Positions 1 to 7,523 of a stretch of 64,000 bases of DNA are shown piece after piece. How positions within the stretch are numbered: position 1 is the stretch's first letter; every line of letters begins with the position of its first letter. Origin of the DNA: Microbispora rosea (GTDB lineage Bacteria; Actinomycetota; Actinomycetes; Streptosporangiales; Streptosporangiaceae); assembly GCF_900156315.1 (NCBI RefSeq), contig NZ_FTNI01000014.1, positions 62,001 to 126,000 on the forward strand, written 5' to 3'. Position numbers and translations under genes: made by a program. The notes beneath the pieces are model-generated. The model was not told where the DNA came from, did not search any database, and worked only from the letters and a program-made list of their open reading frames with translations.

Positions 1-648
1 GCGCAGCGCGTTGGGGTTGTCCCAGGTGTCGGCCTTGCCGTCCACGCTGTTGGCCGCGGTGTAGGCCATGTCGTAGTCGGCGTAGGAGTCGCCGATCGCG
101 CACTGGCCGTTGGTCACGTTGCCGAAGGCGTAGTTGATGTGGGTGAGCTTGGCGGCCGAGCCGCTGCTCACGATGTTCTTCACGAAGTACTGCCGGCCGT
201 AGACGCCCCAGTCGGCGAAGTAGCCCAGCACCTTCTTGCCGCCGGGCGGCGGGGGCGTGCTCGGGCTCGCCGAGGGCGATGCGGAGGGCGACGCCGAGGG
301 GGACGCGGACGGCGAGGCCGAGGGCGAGGCGGACGGGCTGGGGCTCGGGCTCTTGCTCGGGCTGGCCGAGGGGGAGCTGCCCGACAGGAGCCTCCACAGG
401 GCCGGGACGTTCGGCGGCTCCCACCCGGTCAGGGACGTGTGCGCCTGGATGGCCTCGTAGTCCTTGCCGGAGTACGTGACCCGGGCGCCTACGGCGTACC
501 AGGTGTTGGGAGCCCAGGCCGTGTATGCCAGGACGGCCGACTGGCTCTGGGGGGCGGTGGCGGAGGTGGCGGCGGTCGCGGTCCCGATCGCGAGCGGCAC
601 GAGTAACGCCGCGCCGGCGATCACGGACCCGAGGAGGATCTTTCGCAA
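1..648 (-). CDS. Secreted GH18 chitinase with N-terminal CBM5/12 (3' part outside window)
   Basis: The frame is open for 216 codons and runs off the left edge. A TTG start at 648 is chosen because AGGAG lies 5 nt upstream and the next residues (RKILLGSVIAGAALL) form a signal peptide ending near residue 27. Residues about 38-83 (AYTAWAPNTWYAVGARVTYS, then W and LTGWEPP) match a CBM5/12 chitin-binding module. A Ser-Pro-Ala linker covers about 85-118. From about residue 124, KKVLGYFADWGVYGR and HINYAFGNV are the first beta strands of a GH18 barrel. The catalytic DxxDxDxE motif lies beyond the edge, so activity cannot be judged. The likely role is extracellular chitin hydrolysis. An endo-beta-N-acetylglucosaminidase of the same fold is less likely because of the CBM. 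Confidence 0.85.
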   Translation of the reverse strand, partial: MRKILLGSVIAGAALLVPLAIGTATAATSATAPQSQSAVLAYTAWAPNTWYAVGARVTYSGKDYEAIQAHTSLTGWEPPNVPALWRLLSGSSPSASPSKSPSPSPSASPSASPSASPSASPSASPSASPSTPPPPGGKKVLGYFADWGVYGRQYFVKNIVSSGSAAKLTHINYAFGNVTNGQCAIGDSYADYDMAYTAANSVDGKADTWDNPNALR

Positions 649-678
649 CGGAGCTCCTGCTCTTGGGGGGTAAAGGAC

Positions 679-702
679 AGGAAAGTTTCCTATTAGTTAG
701 GA
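679..702 (-). promoter_or_regulatory. Inverted repeat upstream of the chitinase gene
   Basis: AGGAAAGTTTCCT at 679-691 is a perfect 13-bp palindrome about the central G. It is followed by TTAGTTAGGA (693-702), which repeats one half-site (TAGGA). It sits about 30 nt upstream of the TTG start in a locally AT-rich patch. Position and symmetry suggest an operator or promoter element for a secreted glycan-hydrolase gene. The regulator is not identified. Confidence 0.45.
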
Positions 703-839
703 GAGTAAGCACAGACAGGGAGAGGGTCAACGCCCTCGTCGCCCTCTAAGTGTCGTTTAAGCCTGCGCTAAGGTCGGCCCGGCCCGGGGGCGACAGGACA
801 GTCTCCACACGGGGGCGGCGCGGCGGGCGCCGGCTCTCG

Positions 840-845
840 TACCAT
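840..845 (+). promoter_or_regulatory. -10 element (TACCAT) of a leaderless histidine-kinase transcript
   Basis: TACCAT ends 6 nt before a GTG codon at 852. There is no Shine-Dalgarno sequence upstream of that GTG. This spacing is the usual one for actinobacterial leaderless mRNAs. No convincing -35 box is visible. Confidence 0.4.
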
Positions 846-851
846 GATTCG

Positions 852-1994
852 GTGCACGGCTTCGTCCGCTCCGTGTGGTCCGAGCCCCGTCCCCCCGATC
901 CACCCGTACGCGTGTGGCGGGACTGGGCGCTCGTCGGGGTGCTCGTGCCGCTCGCGGTGCTCGAAGGCGTGCTGCGGCCGGACCTTCCGTGGCGGCTCTT
1001 CGAGGTCGCCGTCACCGCCGGGCTGGTCCCCATCCTGCTGTGGCGGCGGACCCGGCCGCTGGCGATGCTCGCGATCTGCTTCGTCGCGACGGATGTGATC
1101 CCGGTCCTCGTGACCGGCGCGACCCTCGACATGTACACGCTGGGATACATGCTGATCCTGCCGTACGCCATGTTCCGGTGGGGGTCGGGCAGGGAGATCG
1201 CGGCCGGCCTGGGGCTCATGCTGGCCGCCGCCGGTCTGTCCGTGCTCGTCGACCACGCCGCTCTGCCCGACGTGATCGGGCCGTTCGCCGTCATGCTCGC
1301 GACCACCAGCCTGGGCGGCGCGTTCCGCTATCGGGCCGGGGCGCGGATGCGCGAGCTCGACCAGGTCAAGCTGCTGATGCGCGAGCAGCTCGCGCGCGAC
1401 CTGCACGACACCGTCGCACACCACGTCTCCGCCATGGCCATCCGCGCACAGGCCGGGCTCGCCACGGCGGCGTCGCGTCCGGACGCCGCGGCCGACGCGC
1501 TCCGCGTGATCGAGGCCGAGGCGGCACGGGCCCTCGACGAGATGCGCGCCATCGTCCGCGTCCTGCGCCGGGACCGGCCGGCGGAGCTGACTCCCGGCCG
1601 GCGCATCGCCGAGCTCGAACGGCTCGCCAGCCGGGGCGGCTCCCACCACCCGGCGGTCGAGGTGGAGATAGCGGGTGACCTGGACGGCCTGTCGCCGTCG
1701 GTCGAGTCCGCCGTCTACCGCATCGCCCAGGAGGCGGTGACCAACGCCGTACGGCACGCGCGCCGCGCCACCCGGGTCGAGGTGCGCGTCGCCGCGGACG
1801 AGACGGCGGTGCGCCTGTGCGTGCGCGACGACGGCGACGGGAGCTCCGGCCGTCCGGCCGTGCCGCCGGGATACGGGATCATCGGCATGGGCGAGCGGGC
1901 GAACCTGCTCGGCGGCACGTGCGTGGCCGGCCCGGACCACGATGGGGGGTGGACGGTGACCGCGGTGCTTCCCCGGGCCGGGGCCGCGACATGA
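852..1994 (+). CDS. Sensor histidine kinase, NarL-type two-component system
   Basis: The N-terminus (WRDWALVGVLVPLAVLEGVL and following) contains about four or five hydrophobic segments and no large extracellular domain, so the signal is probably sensed in or at the membrane. HisKA_3 follows, with the phospho-acceptor in DLHDTVAHHVSA (H185 from this start). The HATPase_c domain shows RIAQEAVTNAVRHAR (N box) and GYGIIGMGERANLLGG (G box). The frame is open from a GTG at 750, but that extension is Arg/Gly-rich and unlike the family, whereas GTG 852 follows a -10 hexamer. The response-regulator ATG overlaps the stop codon, so the two proteins are translationally coupled partners. The stimulus is unknown. 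Confidence 0.88.
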   Translation: MHGFVRSVWSEPRPPDPPVRVWRDWALVGVLVPLAVLEGVLRPDLPWRLFEVAVTAGLVPILLWRRTRPLAMLAICFVATDVIPVLVTGATLDMYTLGYMLILPYAMFRWGSGREIAAGLGLMLAAAGLSVLVDHAALPDVIGPFAVMLATTSLGGAFRYRAGARMRELDQVKLLMREQLARDLHDTVAHHVSAMAIRAQAGLATAASRPDAAADALRVIEAEAARALDEMRAIVRVLRRDRPAELTPGRRIAELERLASRGGSHHPAVEVEIAGDLDGLSPSVESAVYRIAQEAVTNAVRHARRATRVEVRVAADETAVRLCVRDDGDGSSGRPAVPPGYGIIGMGERANLLGGTCVAGPDHDGGWTVTAVLPRAGAAT

Positions 1995-2668
1995 GCGAGC
2001 GAGCCGATGGGCACGGCGTCCGGGTGCTGATCGCCGACGACCAGGAGATCGTCCGCACCGGGCTATCGATGATCCTCGACGCCCAGCCGGACATCGAGGT
2101 CGTCGGCACGGCCCCCGACGGGCGGCGGGCCGTCGAGCTCGCGCGACGGCTGCGCCCCGACGTGTGCCTGTTCGACATCCGCATGCCGGGGACCGACGGC
2201 ATCGAGGCGACCCGGTCCCTCGCCGGGCCGGACGTCGCCGACCCCCTCGCCGTCGTCGTGATCACCACGTTCGACCTCGACGAGTACGTCTACGCCGCGC
2301 TGAGAGCGGGGGCCCGCGGTTTCCTGCTGAAGAACGCCGGCGCCGACATGCTCGCACAGGCCGTGCACGCCGCCGCCGGCGGAGACGCGCTGATCGCCCC
2401 CAGCGTCACCGCGCGGCTGCTCGGGACCTTCGCCCGCACCGGTCCCGCCGCCTCACCCGCGCAGCCTATCGAGGCGCTCACCTACCGGGAGGAGGAGATC
2501 CTCGCCGCGGTGGCGCGCGGCCGGACCAACGGCGAGATCTCCGCCGAGCTGCACATCTCGCTCAGCACGGTCAAGACGCACGTCGCCAGCCTGATGGCCA
2601 AGCTCGGCGCCCGCAACCGCGTGGAGATCGCCATCTGGGCCTACGAGACCGGCCGCGTCAGGAGCTGA
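1991..2668 (+). CDS. NarL/FixJ-family response regulator
   Basis: 225 aa. The receiver domain begins VRVLIADDQEIVRTGLSMIL, has the phospho-acceptor D62 in CLFDIRMPGTDG, the conserved Thr in VITTFD and Lys in FLLKNA. The C-terminal LuxR-type HTH is LTYREEEILAAVARG...NGEISAELHISLSTVKTHV. The ATG overlaps the kinase stop by 4 nt. It should be phosphorylated by the preceding kinase and act as a DNA-binding regulator. Nothing adjacent shows clearly what it controls; the gene downstream is convergent. Confidence 0.92.
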   Translation: MSERADGHGVRVLIADDQEIVRTGLSMILDAQPDIEVVGTAPDGRRAVELARRLRPDVCLFDIRMPGTDGIEATRSLAGPDVADPLAVVVITTFDLDEYVYAALRAGARGFLLKNAGADMLAQAVHAAAGGDALIAPSVTARLLGTFARTGPAASPAQPIEALTYREEEILAAVARGRTNGEISAELHISLSTVKTHVASLMAKLGARNRVEIAIWAYETGRVRS

Positions 2669-2696
2669 CCGGGGGCCGGGCTCGGGGCTGCGGCGT

Positions 2697-3632
2697 TCAG
2701 CGGGGGATCGCCCACCGCGGCGTCCAGGTCCCGGCCGCGTCGCGGCCCGTCGTGGCGGCGGCGAGATGGGCGCGGAGGGTGGCCAGCGCGGGGTGGGGGT
2801 CGTCGCGGCGCCACAGGAGCGAGTGCGGATAGACGGGCACGGGGTCGGTCACCGGGATCCGGCGCAGGTCGTATCCGGCGGGCCAGACGAGGCGGGTGTG
2901 CCCGCCCATGAAGGTGGCCAGGGCCGGGGTGTCGGCGATGGTGTCGAGGAGCGCGTCGGAGCCGAAGTTGGGGCCGGTCGCCTCGATCGTGAGGCCGAAC
3001 TCGGCGACGAGGTCGTCATAGTAGGCGGCCCACTCGGTGCCGGGGACGATGCCGGGCATCCAGATGCGGTGCCCGGCGAGCCGGGCGACCGTCACCGACC
3101 GGGCGCCCGCCAGCGCGTGGGCGGGGCCGGTGAGGAGCTGGAGCGGCTCGTCGAGCACCCGGACGGCCTCGATGTCCTCGGGCAGGGGCCGGCCGGGCAT
3201 GGCGACGGCGCGGAAGGACGCGTCGATGGCGCCGGACCGGATGGCGGCGACGGCCTTCTCGATGTCGAACAGCATCACCACGTCGAGGTCGATGTCGGGG
3301 TGCGCGCGGTGGAAGCCGCGCATCAGGCCCGAGGCCGCGCTGCGCGAGGCGATCATGTCGACGCGTAGCGGGCGGCGGCCGGTGCGCACGGACGCGACCG
3401 CGCGCTCCGCGCCGCGCAGCAGCTCACGGGCGTGGGGCAGGAACGCTTGCCCGTCGATGGTGAGCTCGGCGCCGCGCGGCGTGCGGGTGAACAGCCGAAC
3501 GCCGAGGTCGCGCTCCAGCGCGGCGATGCGCTTGGAGACGGCCTGCTGGGTGACCGCCAGATCGGCGGCGGCCTCCTGGAACTGCCCCGCGTCGGCGGCG
3601 GCGACGAAGGTCCGGACGGTCTCGATGTCCAT
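2697..3632 (-). CDS. LysR-family transcriptional regulator
   Basis: 311 aa. The N-terminal winged HTH is MDIETVRTFVAAADAGQFQE with AADLAVTQQAVSKRIAALER, followed by a two-lobed periplasmic-binding-like effector domain (from RPLRVDMIASRSAASGL). It is divergent from an MFS exporter at 3764, with a perfect palindrome in the shared 131-bp gap, which suggests that it regulates itself and the exporter. The inducer cannot be deduced. Length and domain order are normal for the family. Confidence 0.9.
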   Translation of the reverse strand: MDIETVRTFVAAADAGQFQEAAADLAVTQQAVSKRIAALERDLGVRLFTRTPRGAELTIDGQAFLPHARELLRGAERAVASVRTGRRPLRVDMIASRSAASGLMRGFHRAHPDIDLDVVMLFDIEKAVAAIRSGAIDASFRAVAMPGRPLPEDIEAVRVLDEPLQLLTGPAHALAGARSVTVARLAGHRIWMPGIVPGTEWAAYYDDLVAEFGLTIEATGPNFGSDALLDTIADTPALATFMGGHTRLVWPAGYDLRRIPVTDPVPVYPHSLLWRRDDPHPALATLRAHLAAATTGRDAAGTWTPRWAIPR

Positions 3633-3649
3633 GCGGACACCCTAGGGAT

Positions 3650-3664
3650 ACAACCGCCGGTTGT
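3650..3664. promoter_or_regulatory. Palindrome in the LysR/MFS divergent promoter
   Basis: ACAACCGCCGGTTGT is a perfect 6-3-6 inverted repeat. It lies 17 nt upstream of the LysR start and 100 nt upstream of the MFS start. It is a plausible LysR operator by position, although it does not fit a strict T-N11-A box. Confidence 0.4.
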
Positions 3665-3763
3665 GGCCCGGTGGCTCTGCCGTTGTTTGATCCCCGGTCA
3701 TGGTGCTCGATTTGATGCTTCCCGTCGCGGATCGGTTGTGCGGGTGAGTGACGGGGGTCGGAC

Positions 3764-5338
3764 ATGCGGAACGGGCACCGGCTGGGGCGGCGGTTCGGGT
3801 GGCTCTGGGCAGCGTACGGGACCAGCGCGCTCGGCACCTGGCTCGCCTTCGGCGCGTTCCCGCTGATCGCGATCCAGGTGCTGCACGCCGGCCCGGCAGA
3901 GGTTGCGGCGCTGTCGTCCGTCGGGGCGGCGGTGGGCGCGGCCGTGGCGGTGCCGCTGGGCCCGTGGGTGGAGTTCCGCCGCAAGCGGCCGGTGCTGATC
4001 GGGATGGACCTGGCGCGGTTCGCGGCGCTGCTGACGATCCCCGCCGCGTTCGCGCTCGGCGTGCTCTCCTTCGTCCAGCTCCTGCTGGTCTCGGTCGTCG
4101 CCGCCGCGGCCGACATCACCTTCCGCGCCGCCTCCGGCGCGTACCTGAAGACGCTGGTGCCGGCCGGGGACCTGCTCGTCGCCAACGCCCGGTTCGAGTC
4201 CACGGCCTGGACGACCACGATCATCGGACCTCCGCTGGGCGGTGCCCTGATCGGGCTCCTCGGCCCGGTCGCGACGGTGGTGGCCGACGCGGTCAGCTAC
4301 CTGCTCTCGGCCCTGGGCATCCGGGCGACGGGCGGCGGGGAGCCGCGGCCCGAGCGCCGGGAGGCCACGCGCCCGCGGGCCGGGGACCTGCTCGACGGGT
4401 GGCGGTACATCCTCGCCGATCCGGCGCTGCGGCCCCTGTTCTTCAACACCGCCGTGTTCAACGGCCTGGTGATGGCCACCAGCCCGCTGCTGGCCGTCCT
4501 GATGCTCGGCCCGCTCGGATTCGCGCCGTGGCAGTACGGCCTCGCCTTCGCCGCGCCCTCGATCGGCGGGCTGCTGGGTGCGCGGCTGGCCCGGCCGCTC
4601 GTCACCCGGTTCGGGCAGCACCGGGTCCTGGTCGTGTCCGGGGTGCTGCGCGCGCTCTGGCCCGTCGGCCTGGCCTTCGTGGGAGCGGGCACCGGAGGGC
4701 TGCTGCTGGTGATGGGCGTCGAGCTCGGGCTCATCTTCTGCTGCGGCGTCTTCAACCCCGTCTACGCCACCTACCGCCTCGATCGCACCGCGACCGGCCG
4801 GGTCACCCGCACCCTGTCCGCCTGGGCCGTGACGACCAAGGCCTCGACCGCGCTCCTGACGGCGGTCTGGGGCGTGCTGGGCGGCCTGCTCGGCCCGCGT
4901 ACGGCCATCGGCCTGGCCGGCGTGCTCCTGCTGGCGACCCCGCTGCTGCTTCCCCGGCGCGCCGCGGCGAGTATGAGCCGCCTACCTCGCCCTGCGGGAC
5001 GGAGCCGGGAGCCGGGGGCCTCTGCGGACGGCCCACTCGGCGACGACGAGGTTGATCACCCATCCGGCGCCCATCAGCAGCGCCCGGGGGAGCGGGCCGG
5101 GCTCGCCGGCCAGCGCCATCCACGGACCGACGGTCAGCAACTGGGTGCCCGCTCCCATGCCGATCGCGTAGCCCCGCGTCATCCACGCGCGGTGACGGGC
5201 GACGTTCCGGCGCCGGATCGCCGCGAAGCCGAGGACGAGAGACACGATCATGAGGGTGCCGAACACCAGTCGCAGGCCCACGAGGAGGGCGCTGTCGTTC
5301 TGCAACGGGGGATAGAACAGCGTCATCCACAGACCTGA
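3764..5338 (+). CDS. MFS transporter (drug-efflux type), open frame lacking its expected stop
   Basis: The first about 400 residues form a typical 12-helix major facilitator (GWLWAAYGTSALGTWLAFG, VAVPLGPWVEFRRKRPVL, later IGGLLGARLARPLV), the type annotated as enterobactin-exporter-like or macrolide-efflux-like. Homologues usually stop after about 400-420 residues. Here the membrane portion ends near LLLPRRAAAS (about 4971), yet the frame stays open for about 120 more codons of hydrophilic sequence antisense to the DUF2306 gene. A TGA exists in another frame at 4974-4976, so a one-base indel near the natural end, real or from sequencing, is the simplest explanation. The start ATG follows GGGGGTCGGAC. 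The substrate is unknown; the divergent LysR gene is the probable regulator. Confidence 0.75.
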   Translation: MRNGHRLGRRFGWLWAAYGTSALGTWLAFGAFPLIAIQVLHAGPAEVAALSSVGAAVGAAVAVPLGPWVEFRRKRPVLIGMDLARFAALLTIPAAFALGVLSFVQLLLVSVVAAAADITFRAASGAYLKTLVPAGDLLVANARFESTAWTTTIIGPPLGGALIGLLGPVATVVADAVSYLLSALGIRATGGGEPRPERREATRPRAGDLLDGWRYILADPALRPLFFNTAVFNGLVMATSPLLAVLMLGPLGFAPWQYGLAFAAPSIGGLLGARLARPLVTRFGQHRVLVVSGVLRALWPVGLAFVGAGTGGLLLVMGVELGLIFCCGVFNPVYATYRLDRTATGRVTRTLSAWAVTTKASTALLTAVWGVLGGLLGPRTAIGLAGVLLLATPLLLPRRAAASMSRLPRPAGRSREPGASADGPLGDDEVDHPSGAHQQRPGERAGLAGQRHPRTDGQQLGARSHADRVAPRHPRAVTGDVPAPDRREAEDERHDHEGAEHQSQAHEEGAVVLQRGIEQRHPQT

Positions 5339-5680
5339 GAACGCGCTGACGAGCCCGGACGGAACCACGAGCCGGCCGGCGGCGCGATGCCAGGCGGGCC
5401 TGCGCCGGCGCAGTCCGTGGGCGAACTGGAGGGCCCCCAGGACGCTGAACAGTGTGACGGAGACGATGTGCGCGACGACGGGCGCGGGCGTCGCGAAATA
5501 GCGGACGCTGTCGTGGGTGATCGGCCCGCCGCCGGCCAGTTGCCCCAGCCGGGTGGAACCGGCGATCACCGGGACGGCGCTGAGCGCGATCAGCGCGGCG
5601 GGCACGAGCCATCCCGCCCTGCGATTCCCGCCTGCTGCGGTGCTCCGGGCGAGTGCGGGCCGTTCCATCGATTCGGTCAT
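4982..5680 (-). CDS. DUF2306-type integral membrane protein
   Basis: 232 aa with about six hydrophobic segments (WLVPAALIALSAVPVIAGS, VAHIVSVTLFSVLGALQFAH, LVVPSGLVSAFSGLWMTLFY, LRLVFGTLMIVSLVLGFAAI, further C-terminal helices). Conserved polar spots include HRAAGR and RHRAWMTRGYAI, typical of DUF2306 proteins, which resemble small cytochrome-like four-to-six-helix proteins of unknown role. The ATG at 5680 begins MTESMERP; the frame is open farther upstream, but only as the antisense of the oxidoreductase gene. It is divergent from 5843. The 3' end lies under the tail of the MFS frame. Confidence 0.75.
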   Translation of the reverse strand: MTESMERPALARSTAAGGNRRAGWLVPAALIALSAVPVIAGSTRLGQLAGGGPITHDSVRYFATPAPVVAHIVSVTLFSVLGALQFAHGLRRRRPAWHRAAGRLVVPSGLVSAFSGLWMTLFYPPLQNDSALLVGLRLVFGTLMIVSLVLGFAAIRRRNVARHRAWMTRGYAIGMGAGTQLLTVGPWMALAGEPGPLPRALLMGAGWVINLVVAEWAVRRGPRLPAPSRRAR

Positions 5681-5722
5681 GCGCCGATCGTGGTCCGCGA
5701 GGGGGCTGCGGTTCATCGGCGC
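5681..5722. promoter_or_regulatory. Spaced inverted repeat between divergent DUF2306 and oxidoreductase genes
   Basis: GCGCCGAT (5681-5688) and ATCGGCGC (5715-5722) are perfect inverted 8-mers 26 nt apart, directly before the DUF2306 ATG. This could be a spaced operator or an mRNA hairpin on the minus strand. On the plus strand, TACGCT at 5802-5807 is a possible -10 for the oxidoreductase. Confidence 0.3.
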
Positions 5723-5842
5723 AACGGCCTGATCTGTGCCGTCCGATCGGCCGCCGATCGGGCGTACTTTCGGCTGATACGCCCTGCGCGCGGCGCTTCT
5801 TACGCTGGCACTCCCCACCGCCGAGGTGATGAGGAGAATCCC

Positions 5843-6826
5843 ATGAAGGCCTACGTCCTGCGCTCGTACGGTCCCCCCGACGTCCTGGAGCTCACCGACG
5901 TCGGCACGCCCGTGCCCGGCCCCGGTGAGGTGCTGGTCCGGGTGCGCGCCACCTCCGTCCAGCCGTACGACTGGCACCACATGCGAGGCGAGCCGTACGC
6001 CGCGCGGCTGATGGGCGGCACGCTCGGCCCTCGCGGGCCGCGAATCGGCATCCTGGGCGCCGACGTGGCGGGACAGGTCGAGGCTATCGGCGCGGGCGTC
6101 ACGGGGTTCCGCCCGGGCGACGAGGTGTTCGCGCTGCTCACCCAGGGCGGCTTCGCCGAGTACGTGTGCGTGCCGGAGAGCGCGCTGGCCCGCAAGCCGG
6201 AGACCCTGTCGTTCGAGCAGGCGGCCGCGGTGCCGCTGGCGGCCGTCACCGCGCTGATGGCACTCGACCAGGGAGGGGTCCAGGCGGGCCACGCCGTTCT
6301 CGTGAACGGGGCCTCGGGCGGCGTCGGGACGTTCGCCGTGCAGCTCGCCAAGGCGTTCGGCGCCGAGGTCACCGGGGTGTGCAGCGGGCGGAACGCCGAG
6401 CTGGTGCGGTCGATCGGCGCGGACGAGGTCGTCGACTACACGAAGGAGGACTTCACCCGGCGCGGGCCGCGCCACGACGTGCTGCTCGACATCGCGGGCA
6501 CCCGCTCGCTGCGGGCCTGCGCGCGGGTGCTGAAGCCCCGGGGGACGCACGTCGTCGTCGGCGGGCCGGCCGGACGGTGGCTGCAACCCGTCGGCCACAC
6601 TCTCGCGACGCTCGCGGTGTCGCCGTTCGTGTCCCAGCGCGTGGTCATGACCCAGGTGGTCGGCGCCCGGAACATCCGGGGCGACCTGATGCGGCTGACC
6701 GAACTCATCGAGGACGGCAAGGTCACCCCGGTGGTCCACCGCAGCTACCCGTTCGGCGAGATCCCGGCGGCCATCGCGTACGTGGAGCAGGGGCACGCCC
6801 CCGGAAAGGTCGTCGTCACGGTATGA
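5843..6826 (+). CDS. Medium-chain NADP-dependent oxidoreductase (quinone-reductase-like, zinc-free)
   Basis: 327 aa. The GroES-like N-terminal domain begins MKAYVLRSYGPPDVLELTDV. The cofactor loop VLVNGASGGVGTFAVQLAKA is the AxxGxxG dinucleotide-binding motif of the NADPH:quinone reductase branch. The Cys/His/Asp zinc ligands of alcohol dehydrogenases are absent, so it should reduce quinones or activated alkenes rather than oxidise alcohols. The ATG has GAGGAG 6 nt upstream. It is convergent with the hemerythrin gene (8-nt gap). The physiological substrate is unknown. Confidence 0.88.
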   Translation: MKAYVLRSYGPPDVLELTDVGTPVPGPGEVLVRVRATSVQPYDWHHMRGEPYAARLMGGTLGPRGPRIGILGADVAGQVEAIGAGVTGFRPGDEVFALLTQGGFAEYVCVPESALARKPETLSFEQAAAVPLAAVTALMALDQGGVQAGHAVLVNGASGGVGTFAVQLAKAFGAEVTGVCSGRNAELVRSIGADEVVDYTKEDFTRRGPRHDVLLDIAGTRSLRACARVLKPRGTHVVVGGPAGRWLQPVGHTLATLAVSPFVSQRVVMTQVVGARNIRGDLMRLTELIEDGKVTPVVHRSYPFGEIPAAIAYVEQGHAPGKVVVTV

Positions 6827-6834
6827 GCCGCCCG

Positions 6835-7464
6835 TCACTTCGCGGGGGCGAGGGCGGCGAAGGTCTCCTTCGCCGCGAGGCGCATCTGCGGAACGAACTG
6901 CTGGAGCGGCTCGGGCAGCCGGGACAACAGGATCTCGACCTCCTCCGCGGTGCCGACCTGGTCAAGGAAGCCGACCATGAGGTGGGCGCCGACGGGCGGC
7001 GTGGTGGCGATCACCTGCTCGGAGAACGAGTCCCAGGTCTCGGGGGACAGCTCGCGCAGCGCCGGGAACAGGAGGGGCTCCTCATGGGCGAGGTGGCGAT
7101 CAACGATGTCACGCACCGCGATCGCGGCCTTCGCCAGGGCGTCCCGGCCGGCGCCGTCCTCGACCGGCATGGAACCGAGGGCGTCGAGGGCCGCGTCGAG
7201 CTCCTCGTGCTCGGTGCTGAGCGCGGCCAGTCCCGCGGCGCGCTCCGAGGAGGCGGCGATGACCAGGGGCCACAGCTCCCGGTCTTCGCTCTCGTGGTGG
7301 TGGTGCAGGTTGGCCACCAGGAAGTCGCGCAACTCGGTGAGGGCCGCGCCGGGGACCGAGGGCCGCTTCGCGGCGTCGGCCAACAGTGCCGAGGCGGCGC
7401 GGTGGGTGTCGTGGGCGAGGCGGGTTTCGATGACCGCTACGGGCTCATTAGTTGAATTTTGCAC
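6835..7464 (-). CDS. Hemerythrin-like HHE-domain protein
   Basis: About 209 aa. Two HHE-type helical repeats carry likely diiron ligands: HDTHRAAS, HHHHESEDRELWP, EHEELDAALDA and RHLAHEEPLLFPAL. Such proteins bind O2, NO or iron in the cytoplasm; the exact role is not predictable. The frame is open from a GTG at 7491. The GTG at 7464 (VQNSTNEP) is preferred because it sits 7 nt after TAGTGT, with TTGACT 18 nt further upstream, a consensus promoter for a leaderless message. It is divergent from the TetR gene at 7524, which probably regulates it. Confidence 0.85.
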   Translation of the reverse strand: MQNSTNEPVAVIETRLAHDTHRAASALLADAAKRPSVPGAALTELRDFLVANLHHHHESEDRELWPLVIAASSERAAGLAALSTEHEELDAALDALGSMPVEDGAGRDALAKAAIAVRDIVDRHLAHEEPLLFPALRELSPETWDSFSEQVIATTPPVGAHLMVGFLDQVGTAEEVEILLSRLPEPLQQFVPQMRLAAKETFAALAPAK

Positions 7465-7471
7465 GAGCGGC

Positions 7472-7501
7472 ACACTATTGATTAGAGACACATCTAGTCA
7501 A
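7472..7501 (-). promoter_or_regulatory. Promoter of the hemerythrin-like gene (-35 TTGACT, -10 TAGTGT)
   Basis: On the minus strand TTGACT (7496-7501) and TAGTGT (7472-7477) are separated by 18 nt. The -10 ends 7 nt before GTG 7464. This is one of the clearest sigma70-type promoters in the window and it decides the start of the downstream gene. Confidence 0.55.
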
Positions 7502-7515
7502 CAGACACTTCTACT
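7486..7515. repeat. Direct repeat over the divergent hemerythrin/TetR promoters
   Basis: AGACACATCTAGT (7486-7498) and AGACACTTCTACT (7503-7515) match at 11 of 13 positions with a 17-bp period. The first copy covers the hemerythrin -35. The second covers TACTAT (7512-7517), a -10 hexamer 6 nt before the TetR GTG. The arrangement suggests an operator through which TetR represses both genes. Confidence 0.45.
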
Positions 7516-7523
7516 ATTGCCGG

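Noticed and set aside
5681..6838. Minus-strand open frame extending DUF2306 by about 386 codons
   Set aside because: The extension is antisense to the oxidoreductase gene and is Arg/His/Gly-rich without any domain; a family-like start exists at 5680.
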